A DNA stretch of 38,866 nt from Prevotella sp. CAG:732 (GTDB lineage: Bacteria; Bacteroidota; Bacteroidia; Bacteroidales; Bacteroidaceae): contig FR893248.1 of the NCBI GenBank assembly GCA_000436035.1, positions 1 to 38,866 on the forward strand, given 5' to 3'. Numbering within the stretch: the first letter of the stretch is position 1; every line of letters begins with the position of its first letter. The notes beneath the pieces were generated by a model. It had not been told where the DNA came from. It made no database searches and was given only the letters and a program-made list of their open reading frames with translations. Position numbers and translations under genes: made by a program. Positions 1-8,200 of this stretch are shown one piece after another.

Positions 1-97
1 CATTCCTGCTGGTCATTGTCGCCATACGGATTTCTTGTCCGACAAAGGCACAATAAAGTTGAAAAAACTGTGTTTCGTCTAGCCCAATAGGAAGAAA

Positions 98-313
98 CTA
101 TGGTTCTCCTAGGTAATAGGTGATGAGGATCACTTGCTTGCGGCTCCAGTACTTCGCCTTTTTCTTGGTGTGGCACTCGGCGAGGCAAAGCTTCAACTCA
201 CTGATATTGTCTATCCATCGGTTCAGTCGCTTCAGGGCTGCTGACGGATCACTATTCGGGAAGTAGAGCATCGCCAGCTCCGACTTCCCATAACTTCTGG
301 GTTCTATTTCCAC
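98..313 (-). CDS. DUF4248 family small protein
   Basis: A 71-residue protein whose opening (RSYGKSELAMLYFPN, then ALKRLNRWI) and end (a basic stretch followed by QVILITYYLGEP) match the pattern I know for DUF4248, a small Bacteroidales family of unknown function. The family has no established reaction. It is usually seen beside VirE/BT4734-type proteins, as here, where the VirE-like gene lies upstream on the same strand with a 166-bp gap. The protein has no signal peptide or membrane segment, and its helical, basic C-terminal half would suit a small nucleic-acid or protein adaptor (inference). The gap upstream carries a phased repeat set that may control it. The family call is fairly safe; the function is unknown. 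Confidence 0.8.
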   Translation of the reverse strand: MEIEPRSYGKSELAMLYFPNSDPSAALKRLNRWIDNISELKLCLAECHTKKKAKYWSRKQVILITYYLGEP

Positions 314-389
314 GGATTTAATGTATGATTAATAATTAATAATTTACAATTGGGGCTTGCGCCGTGATGGCTCCTCCAGAATTACTGGA

Positions 390-464
390 TGACTAACAGA
401 GATTTTTCTGCAAGTCATCCAGTAATCTCTGCTAGTCACAGAACTTTGTCTGCTAGTCATTCAG
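390..464. repeat. 21-bp-phased TCTGCwAGTCA repeats with inverted copy
   Basis: Three direct copies of TCTGC(A/T)AGTCA start at 407, 428 and 449, exactly 21 bp apart. An inverted copy, TGACTAACAGA, lies at 390-400. The inverted and first direct copies sit in a longer perfect inverted repeat, ATTACTGGATGACT (381-394) with AGTCATCCAGTAAT (413-426). The set lies between the VirE-like stop codon and the DUF4248 start, so it could be a protein-binding array on one face of the helix, or an RNA hairpin. No known site is recognised. Confidence 0.65.
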
Positions 465-479
465 CGGCAGTCGATGATG

Positions 480-2771
480 TCATTTCTCATGGGTAGGCAA
501 GTCGTCCTTGTCCACTTCTGGGTCGTATTTTGCGATACATTCCTGTTCGGCACCCTCAATCTCGACGACATACCAGCCGTTGCCTTTCTTGCGATGTCCT
601 TTCGGAAATTTTAGGCGAGACATGATGCTGCCTATGCTCTGATGTTCCAAGTTGCTTCGCATGGCTGGATTGGTGCTGATGCGCTCCAATATCTCTGCCG
701 TGTATCTGAACTTGATAAACTGTTTTGGAGTGTCTGGCTCTGGCACTCGGTAGAATCGCTTGATTTGCTCCTCGGCATAGTTTGGAACCATGAAGAGACG
801 GTTGTGGTCTTGCATCTCAATGATGTCGGAAGCGGTGAGCCAATACACCCAACCCTCCTCATGCTTTTCCTGACGTTCCTTCACCGCCTTGCCCAAAGCC
901 ACAGCCTGGGAGTAGATGCCAGTGTAGTTGAATGGCTTGTCTATCGGACTCTCGATGCTCTCTACGAGCCATGGTGAGTAGCGGCGGTTCTCCAGGTCGG
1001 TGATGATCTGCTGGTTGTTGGTCGTTCCTGCCACGGAAGCTCGGTGCATCAAGTTGCTGCGGAATCGGTCGTAAGGACGGCGGATGGAGAAGTGGAGCTT
1101 CGTGATGTTGCTCTTGAAGGCATTGAGGTTTCTGCCGATGGTGCTGTCAAACTCATCCATGCAGAGCAAAGCCTTGCAAGCAAACGACTCCATGTGGTCC
1201 TTGTCGGTATAGATGGCTGCCGACTCATTGAGGTAGTACTCTCTGAGCGAAGGAGGGAGGAGATAGTTGAAGAACGTGGTCTTGAAGATGCCGCCCTTTC
1301 CCACGAGAATGAGCATCATTTGATTGACCGAATCGGGGCGTATCCATCCTACCACCATCGCCACGATCCACTTGCGGAGGTACTTCCTGAAAGTGGATTG
1401 GTCGTGGTAATACCCCTTCTCCGGGATGATGTGTATGCGGTCGGCTAGTTCGCCGATGTAATCGAAGCCATCCCAATTGGGGAGATTTTGGAGATATTCT
1501 TTCAGAGGGTCGCACTTCTCTGCGAAATCGCTGTGTATCAAACTGAAGAGTTTGGGGAGCGAAAAGTGCAGTCCGTCTTCTTCCATCTCCAGCCAGAGCG
1601 AGTTGAGGATGTCGTCATCTAGGTTGACCCAACTGAGGTACTTCGGTTTATCAACCAATCGACTCGTGATTTGATGCCGTCCAGTCACCAGGTTGCGCTG
1701 CACTTGGTATCGAGACAGAATCCACTGCTTCACCATCTTGATGCTGCTCTGTCCCTTGTACGACTCCCCCTTTCGGAAGAAGTGCCAGGTGCCGAGACGT
1801 TCCTTGTGGCGATAGCACGACTTCATCACGCTCATCGTGTCGGGATATTCGTCGGAGAAGTGGGAGTCGGCATAGTCGAAAGCTTCCTGTAGATTGATGC
1901 CATAGCGAACGCAGAGGTAGCCGAAGGTGCTGACGTACTCGTTGTGGCGATGGCTTTCGAATACCAGCCCCCAGTTCTTGAGTGTTTCGAGGATGTGCTG
2001 CTCTGCCTCCTTCATCGTAGGCACCTTGGTGGAAAGCTTAGGCTCCTTCTCCTTGGCGTAGTAGGACTTTTTCCCACCATTGCCTTCGGCTGAGTTCTTC
2101 TTGGTCTCTTGCTCCTCGAAGGTAATCTCTGCTTTTGAACTAAGCACCTCGTCATTTGAGAGCGTAATCGGTACGGCATCCCAGTTGAAGTAGGCGTCGG
2201 GGTCATGGGCTAGACCACAGAGACGCAAGAAGTCCGTAGCCTGTCGGTCGGCCTTGATGCCCAGGAGGGTGTCGTAGAACTTGATGGCTTTCTTCATCAT
2301 CACCTTGTGGAGCTCGGTGAAGGAAAGGTCGCACCCAGAGGGTCGCTCATAGCTGACGATGATTCTTCTGCCATGACCACTCATCGTAATCCATGAGGCG
2401 GTGGTGTTGGCGGCGAGCTTGATGCGTTTGAAAACCTCCTGCATCTTCTCCTCCGGGATGTCGTCGTAGTCGAGGGCGAGGCTGTTCACCTCGGCTACGA
2501 CATTCTCCAGTTGTCTTCCCTTGCCGTCCAGTTGGGCGGCGACGCAGAGAGCCGGCGACATCATCTTGGTCTTGCTGGCGAGTTGCTTACTTACGGCGAG
2601 CCCCTTGCGATAGGCATCGGTAAGTCCGGCGAGTTCCTTGTTGTGGCGAATCCAGTTCTCCAACTCTTGGCGGCTTGTCAGTGGTCGGCTCACTTTGGAG
2701 TCGAGAGAGGTAAACACAGATGGCATGATGCCGCCTTTTGAGTCCGTGAACCCCTTTTTAAAAATATTCAT
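480..2771 (-). CDS. VirE/BT4734-like primase-helicase protein
   Basis: A 763-residue protein. The N-terminal third matches the VirE N-terminal (BT4734-like) domain. An acidic strand LALDYDD (about 99-104) and SGHGRRIIV (131-139) resemble the metal-binding and basic strands of the primase-polymerase fold; that reading is inference. Residues about 425-620 are the VirE/VapE-type ATPase: P-loop GKGGIFKTT (491-499), Walker B-like LLCMDE (535-540) and a sensor-like AGTTNN (581-586). The P-loop has Phe where the usual GxxxxGK[ST] has Gly. Such proteins occur in Bacteroidales mobile or formerly mobile regions and are thought to prime or unwind DNA; the actual role is unknown. The start at 2771 is chosen as the first ATG after a good promoter; ATG 2726 (MPSVFTS) is an alternative. 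DUF4248 follows on the same strand. Confidence 0.82.
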   Translation of the reverse strand: MNIFKKGFTDSKGGIMPSVFTSLDSKVSRPLTSRQELENWIRHNKELAGLTDAYRKGLAVSKQLASKTKMMSPALCVAAQLDGKGRQLENVVAEVNSLALDYDDIPEEKMQEVFKRIKLAANTTASWITMSGHGRRIIVSYERPSGCDLSFTELHKVMMKKAIKFYDTLLGIKADRQATDFLRLCGLAHDPDAYFNWDAVPITLSNDEVLSSKAEITFEEQETKKNSAEGNGGKKSYYAKEKEPKLSTKVPTMKEAEQHILETLKNWGLVFESHRHNEYVSTFGYLCVRYGINLQEAFDYADSHFSDEYPDTMSVMKSCYRHKERLGTWHFFRKGESYKGQSSIKMVKQWILSRYQVQRNLVTGRHQITSRLVDKPKYLSWVNLDDDILNSLWLEMEEDGLHFSLPKLFSLIHSDFAEKCDPLKEYLQNLPNWDGFDYIGELADRIHIIPEKGYYHDQSTFRKYLRKWIVAMVVGWIRPDSVNQMMLILVGKGGIFKTTFFNYLLPPSLREYYLNESAAIYTDKDHMESFACKALLCMDEFDSTIGRNLNAFKSNITKLHFSIRRPYDRFRSNLMHRASVAGTTNNQQIITDLENRRYSPWLVESIESPIDKPFNYTGIYSQAVALGKAVKERQEKHEEGWVYWLTASDIIEMQDHNRLFMVPNYAEEQIKRFYRVPEPDTPKQFIKFRYTAEILERISTNPAMRSNLEHQSIGSIMSRLKFPKGHRKKGNGWYVVEIEGAEQECIAKYDPEVDKDDLPTHEK

Positions 2772-2872
2772 TCTTTTTATATATAATATATGCGATTTTC
2801 TCCGTTATATGAATACTAGTGTTCTCTTTCTTATATATTCTTTCGCGTATGCGTAGGAAAGTAAGAAAAGAG

Positions 2873-3018
2873 GGTTCACCGTTCACCTTGGCTTTGGAAA
2901 GCCGATAAACAGTGGTGTTTCGGTGGGTGAACCCACCCTTCACAGGCATTCACCGAAGTAGATTTTGTGGCAACAAAAGGTGAACCCTTGGTGAAGGCAA
3001 ATGCTGATGGGTGAACCC
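2873..3018. repeat. Iteron-like GTGAACC repeats in the leader of the VirE-like gene
   Basis: The heptamer GTGAACC (or its complement GGTTCAC) recurs in both orientations: 2873-2880, 2881-2887 (GTTCACC), 2925-2934 (GGGTGAACCC, inside the near-palindrome GGTGGGTGAACCCACC at 2922-2937), 2948-2954 (ATTCACC), 2978-2987, and 3009-3018. There is a degenerate GGTGAAGG at 2990, and another GTGAACCCC lies at 2746-2754 inside the first codons of the VirE-like gene. Spacing is irregular. The array sits downstream of the predicted promoter, so it is probably transcribed. It could be a replication-iteron or operator type site for the VirE-like protein. Confidence 0.65.
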
Positions 3019-3076
3019 TATTTTCATGGGGAAAATCCAAGGGCGAGATGCTTAGGCTTCTTGTTTGAAGGCATTG

Positions 3077-3108
3077 CAAAATTAGAAAAAAACATAGAAA
3101 AAAGCAAA
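3077..3108 (-). promoter_or_regulatory. Bacteroidota promoter for the VirE-like gene
   Basis: Read on the minus strand, a TTTG box (complement of 3105-3108), 20 bp, then TAATTTTG (complement of 3077-3084) match the Bacteroidota -33/-7 consensus. Transcription would start near 3070, leaving a leader of about 300 nt that contains the GTGAACC repeats. A perfect 14-bp palindrome, TTCTACATGTAGAA at 3118-3131, lies just upstream and is a candidate operator. Confidence 0.65.
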
Positions 3109-3149
3109 TAACTTTTGTTCTACATGTAGAATAAAACATTAACGTATTT

Positions 3150-3515
3150 ATGAGTAATATCAAAGTATTTAACAATCTGAGTACCTTTTTGAGAGGTAGT
3201 TTGGATTCCATCCAGTATGGTAAGAAGACTCGTTTGTTGCGAACTTTCCATATTGGTGTCAAGACTGTTAAGCGTGTCTAAGAGGGTAAAGTTTTGCTCT
3301 TGGCGCAAGTTCATCAATTTCTTCGCTTGATGTTGAGTCAGGCATCCACGGACGAGGAGAAGTTTAAGATTCTCTGTCATGTGATGGATGCGATGGATGC
3401 GGATGCTTTAGCCGCCAATCCCGAGGACCGCCCCATCTTCGAGCATGGCTGTCTCCAGGCATTTCATGATATGGAGCGGAAGTGGAAGGAGGTAGGGGAG
3501 ATGAAAGAGAAATAG
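3150..3515 (+). pseudogene. Small unknown gene interrupted by an in-frame TAA
   Basis: From ATG 3150 a plus-strand frame runs 43 codons (MSNIKVFNNLSTFL...) to TAA at 3279-3281, then continues in the same frame for 77 more codons to the stop at 3513-3515. The second part (LRLMLSQAS, DEEKFKILCHVMDAMDADAL, CLQAFHDMERKWKEVGEM) has coding-like, acidic and helical composition. One sense codon in place of the TAA would give a single 121-residue protein. I do not recognise the family. It diverges from the VirE-like gene. Alternatively there are two short separate proteins, or only the second half is real (from TTG 3294 or the ATG at 3330). An opposite-strand frame at 3120-3380 overlaps it and looks like a shadow. 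Confidence 0.4.
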
Positions 3516-3582
3516 GGGTGGCAAATGTTTTCTAAAATATTGGATAGTTGGGACTTAGAGGTCAATAAGTGACTGATTCTCA

Positions 3583-3622
3583 GGTATGACCATTTCAACC
3601 ACGTGGTTGGAATGATCATACC
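3583..3622. repeat. 40-bp near-perfect palindrome
   Basis: Two 20-base arms, GGTATGACCATTTCAACCAC and GTGGTTGGAATGATCATACC, meet at a central CACGTG with no loop and only two mismatched pairs. It lies between the broken small gene and the 3' end of the CNNM gene. It lacks a T-run, so it is not a standard terminator. A smaller hairpin, CATGTA-AGCA-TACATG followed by TTTT, is at 3635-3654. This may be a bidirectional RNA end, a binding site or a relic of an element. Confidence 0.6.
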
Positions 3623-3663
3623 AATCCAAAGACGCATGTAAGCATACATGTTTTATCCGTCTT

Positions 3664-4689
3664 TTACTTCTGTAGCATCATGCGTGATTTCTCCCTGGCA
3701 AGTACCTGCATATCTACGGCAACGTCGTCTTCATCAACGATTTCCACGCCCGTCATCGTCTCGATTACATCTTCCATGGAAACCACGCCACGCAGAACAC
3801 CGTATTCATCTACAATGATAGAGATGTGTTCTCGTTTTTCCAGCATTTTTTCCCATATCTGATATAGTGACTCATCCTCGTTGAAGGATAGGATAGGGCG
3901 CATCAGGTCGGAAAGTTTGGTCTGGAACTCATCGTCTGACAGCGATTTGAGGACCATGTCTTTCAGCACGTATCCCTTGATGTATTCCTTACTGCTATCA
4001 TATACGGGAATGCGCGAGAAATTCCATTTCTGCTGTTCATAGAACTCTTTGATGGTTTGGTTCATGTTGGCAGATTCTACCACGATGGATGGAGTCATCA
4101 CTTCCTTAGCCTTTACACCCGCCAGACGGATGCAGCTTTTGATAATCTTGCTTTCCGATTCACGGAAGATGCCTTCTGTGGTTCCTACATCTACCATGGC
4201 AGAAACCTCTTCGCGGCTCATGGAAGCCTGGTGGCTCTTAGGGGTGAATACCTTTGTGATGAGTTCTGAGAGTAGAACCAGCGGGTAGGTGATGAAGATG
4301 AGTACCCTGATTATCTTGGTGGATGTCATTGCCAGCGAGCGCCAGTAGGAAGCACCGATGGTCTTCGGGATGATTTCTGAAAGCACCAGAATCAGCAGGG
4401 TGAGAATGGCTGAGATGATTCCGAAGTATTCTTCGCCGAAGAGCTTGATAGACTCGGCACCCACGCCGGCAGAACCAATGGTGTGAGCGATGGTGTTGAG
4501 CGAAAGAATGGCACCCACAGGACGATCTACGTTGTTTTTGTACTGTTTCATCAACGAGGCAGTTTTATTGCCTTGATTCTCCTTCATCGAGATAAACGAC
4601 ATTGGAGTGGAAAGTAGCACCGCCTCCAGGACGGAGCATAAAAAGGATAGTGACAGAGCACCTAAAAAATATAATATGATTAAACCCAT
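3664..4689 (-). CDS. CNNM (DUF21) and CBS-pair membrane protein, CorC/HlyC type
   Basis: A 341-residue inner-membrane protein. Residues 1-150 are the CNNM transmembrane domain: hydrophobic start GLIILYFLGALSLSFLCSVLEA, then ILSLNTIAHTIGSAGVG and LTLLILVLSEIIPKTIGA, the family's conserved small-residue and SEIIPK signatures. A linker with EEVSAMVDVG leads to two CBS modules (about 195-255 and 260-320; KEVMTPSIVVE, FSRIPVYDSS, EHISIIVDEYGVLRGVVSMEDVIETMTG). It lacks the extra C-terminal CorC/HlyC domain of longer relatives. The family is linked to Mg2+ or Co2+ export or resistance and CBS domains bind adenine nucleotides; 'hemolysin' labels are historical. It stands alone with a hairpin-rich leader upstream. 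Substrate is not shown by the sequence. Confidence 0.9.
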   Translation of the reverse strand: MGLIILYFLGALSLSFLCSVLEAVLLSTPMSFISMKENQGNKTASLMKQYKNNVDRPVGAILSLNTIAHTIGSAGVGAESIKLFGEEYFGIISAILTLLILVLSEIIPKTIGASYWRSLAMTSTKIIRVLIFITYPLVLLSELITKVFTPKSHQASMSREEVSAMVDVGTTEGIFRESESKIIKSCIRLAGVKAKEVMTPSIVVESANMNQTIKEFYEQQKWNFSRIPVYDSSKEYIKGYVLKDMVLKSLSDDEFQTKLSDLMRPILSFNEDESLYQIWEKMLEKREHISIIVDEYGVLRGVVSMEDVIETMTGVEIVDEDDVAVDMQVLAREKSRMMLQK

Positions 4690-4706
4690 GTAATTTTTAA
4701 TTCGTT

Positions 4707-4853
4707 AATAATATGTTGTCTGAAGTAGAAATAACATATTATTTTCGAAAACAGCAATGGTAGATGTAATGGGGCACATTACATCTTGTTTTATTCAATA
4801 TAAGTGTACTTGTAAATATCATCGCAATATGTTTCAATTTTCTGCAAAGATAT
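4707..4853 (-). promoter_or_regulatory. Structured leader and -7 box of the CNNM gene
   Basis: A TATCTTTG box (complement of CAAAGATA at 4846-4853) is the only promoter-like -7 element upstream of the CNNM start; no -33 box is seen at the right spacing. Between it and the ATG lie two perfect inverted repeats: AGATGTAAT/ATTACATCT (4762-4770, 4778-4786; 7-nt loop) and AATAATATGTT/AACATATTATT (4707-4717, 4733-4743; 15-nt loop). The remainder of the gap to 5279 is AT-rich and shows no gene I can support. Confidence 0.4.
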
Positions 4854-5113
4854 TGAATTAAAAGTGAATCTGATATTATTTTGTAGTATATTATGATGTT
4901 TTGATGTATTTTTACTAAACAGCTTCAAGACCAAGGAGCAGGTTCCTCCATGTTCACTCACAATGGGTGTTGGCACTCTCCTGACAGCATGGGGCGACTT
5001 CTCTGGTGTAACACGAACTTTTCCTCATATAACGTTTCGTATATCTCCCTCTTTATGTAACATTAGCGAAAGTTATTGGTATATTATAGAAATATAAATC
5101 ATCGGAAAAGTTG

Positions 5114-5121
5114 TAATTTTG
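5114..5121 (+). promoter_or_regulatory. Possible -7 box upstream of the CE1 esterase
   Basis: TAATTTTG at 5114-5121 matches the Bacteroidota -7 consensus, but no TTTG lies 19-21 bp upstream (the nearest TTGG is at 5076). It is about 160 nt before the esterase start. Weak support. Confidence 0.3.
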
Positions 5122-5279
5122 CGGCTTGTAAAGAAATAGTAATCTCACAATCATTCGAAAACTTACAATTCAACTACCAGCAAATGGTAATCCGACGAAA
5201 CACTATAATTGACGAGAAAAAGCCAATTTGTTATCTGACGACGAAGAGTAATAATTCGAAAGATTAAAATCACTAAAAT

Positions 5280-8200
5280 ATGAATTTACATTATTTTATT
5301 ACTTTCAGTAGCAGAGGAAGTGGCGTCTGTAGGTCGCTCTTCCTTAGAACATTTATGGTGATGATCCTTTTCATCACCGGTAGTAACGGCATCTATGCCG
5401 GAGAAGAAATAAAGGGGGAACGCACTATAACTGTCGAAGGCAAAACCCGTAGATACTGGCTCTATGTACCTGCTTCTGTGGAAGGACAAGAGAATGTGCC
5501 AGTGGTATTCTCTCTCCACGGACGTTTTGGTACAGATGATCCGAATGATCATGGAAAGCCCTTATTCACCTCACTCGCCAAGGAGAAAAACTTCATTGTG
5601 GTCTATCCTCAAGGACGAGATGCTGAAAAGGATAAAGCAGACTATCCCGGTGACGACTGGAAGGAAGGTTTTGGTGGCACTACCGGTTGGGAAGCCACTG
5701 GAAAAGAGAATGCAGATACTAAGTTTATCAAGGCACTTGTGGATAAGATACAGGCTGACTACAAGACAAGGAACGCTTCCAACAGCAATATCTCCGTCGA
5801 TCCGAAGAGGTTCTACCTCTGTGGATTCTCCATGGGCGGCATGATGACATACGCTTGTGCGAAAGTGCTCAATGGCACATTTGCGGCATACGGTTCATGC
5901 AGTGGCTACCCTCTCAATGAGTTTCACATGAACCTCGCTACGGAAAAACCTATTCCGTTTATCCATCTGCATGGCAATCATGATCAAATACTTGGCATCA
6001 AGCATCTCAACACCATTATAGAAAACCTCCTGTTCCGCAATGGATGCGACCTCTCAAATCAGGTTAGTAATAAGGACTGGGCTACGACCAGAGAGAATGG
6101 TGAAGAGCATAATTTCAAGAGATATGATTTCACAGGTGTGAATGGAGTGCCTGTCACCACTGTCACATTTGATGGAGTCATGCATGAAGTGGAAGCGAGC
6201 GCACCTGCTTATCTTTGGAATTTCTTCTCCAACAAGACCACAGATATGTATAAGTCTGACATAGAGTGGAAATGGGATATGCCAACGATAAACAAGAATA
6301 TTACCAACAGCTCAAGCCCCTCTTACTACGGTTGGAAGCATGAGGTAAATGGCAATAATAGTACGCTGACTTACGGTGGAGTAGGCAATTCTACCGACAA
6401 TCAGAATGTCTATAATTCCATCCAGCTCACTCCAGGAAAGCACACTCTTTATGCTCAGATGGCGAGCACGAAAGGAGTATCATCAGTGACATTGCGAAAT
6501 ATCCTCACAGGTGCAGAGACCGTTGCACGAAAGGTAGATGACAATAGTGGCACCACGGAAACTCGAACTTACAATGTGCTGTATGAGTTTGAAGTAGGAG
6601 AGGGCGCGGAGTTTTCTCTTGAGCTCAAGTTTTCAAATCCCAACAGTGCCTGCACCCTGCTTGAAATCCATAAAGGATCCTACAGACCAGAAGGCGTAAA
6701 GGATGAGAGCCAGGATAATGCCTCCATCGACCTCACAAAAGGTAAATTGGCTGAGTTGACATTCGAAAATGGTGATAATGCTGTCGATATATATCCTCTA
6801 ACAGATGATTTAACAAAAAATTACAAAGCCGATCTCCCTTCTGTTAACGATAATATGACACTCTATCTGAAGAGCCGACTTGGCATCCAAAATGGCAAGA
6901 TTGTCAATAAGGATAAGTATATCGTGAAGGATGCTGTTTTCGGACATTATTTCCAGAATATCCCTGATGCAGATATCTATGACAGATATGGCGCGTCAGA
7001 CTATATGCGTGTAGTATTGGGTGAGAATAATTCTCTTTCTGGCCATAACGGTATAGCTGGAATACAGACCACAGGAAAGGTGACAATAGGATTCTGGGTA
7101 AATGGAGATATAGCAGTCAATCGCGGACTGGCTTATGACGAGCCGTCAATGTTCTATATTGCAGGAGATACGTATAATGGACCGAATCCAGATCAAAATA
7201 AAGGAGAATATAATCCTCATATGTTTAATATCACCTGCAGTGGTGGACTTACCGGCTATATGAAAGTGAATGATACTACATTCGATTATAATAGCGGTAC
7301 AAGCAGTTTTGGCGAGTTGTGTGACACAAAGTCCAACACGGATTTCTACAACAAGAATTTCTATAAGGACTGCAACTGGCATTACATCACTTACCAGAAG
7401 TATGACAACCTGTCACGATTTAATATGTATGTAGATGGAGAACCGACATGTTTGGGTGGCTATGCCACGCATAATGCCAGCTCGCTGGAAGGGTGTATCA
7501 AAGGACTGAAAAGCATAGTGCTCGGTGGCGCCAATGCCAACAATGTGGAATTCGCCTATGACGTGGCGTTTGCCTATGACGACATCGTAATCTATAATCG
7601 TGTGCTGTCAAAGCGTGAGATCAATGAGATTATCAAGAAGAAGAACTATTCACCGTCAGTTTGGCATTTCGATCGAAATCTGGAAAACAACATTTTCTGC
7701 AATCATGATTTGCTGGACAAGAACACGAACATGTGGGCTTCATCCAATGGCGTTTATACGCTCAATACCAATTTCTCCTCAGCAGCAGCATTGACCTATG
7801 ATGGAATCACTGAGATTCCTGCTTTCAAGGGCTTGCGGTTTGTCACTAATGGTGAACAAAAGATACAGATAGATGCAAAGAGCGGTGCTCTCCATCTTTC
7901 AGAGGGCGTCAAGGTGGTGTTCTCCAATCTGGCAAAGGATACCTATGTGAGGATGGAATACAAGGAGGATAAAAATAAAAATGTGGATTGGAATAAATCT
8001 ACATTAACGTCTGTATCTTTATCAGGCAATACTCCTTCGCCAAGTCAGGGTTGTGTTAGAACATTGTTCAAGGTTGGTGATACAACATCTGGAGAAACCA
8101 GCATTACTATGCCATCTGACATAAACATAATCCGAATGGAAGCCACTAACAAGAATTTCGCACAGATAAAGTTTGTGGAGAATGTGGATAATTCGAATAA

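Noticed and set aside
1..97. Possible start of a minus-strand gene running off the left edge
   Set aside because: Several short frames and ATGs exist on the minus strand, but fewer than 30 codons are visible and none has a recognisable sequence.
3120..3380. 86-codon minus-strand frame
   Set aside because: It overlaps the better-looking plus-strand frame, crosses the palindrome and promoter-proximal DNA, and has no recognisable domain.
4791..4976. 61-codon minus-strand frame upstream of the CNNM gene
   Set aside because: AT-rich, no domain, and it overlaps the predicted promoter and leader.
5076..5267. 63-codon plus-strand frame before the esterase
   Set aside because: It contains the -7 box and low-complexity AT-rich sequence; more likely leader DNA.
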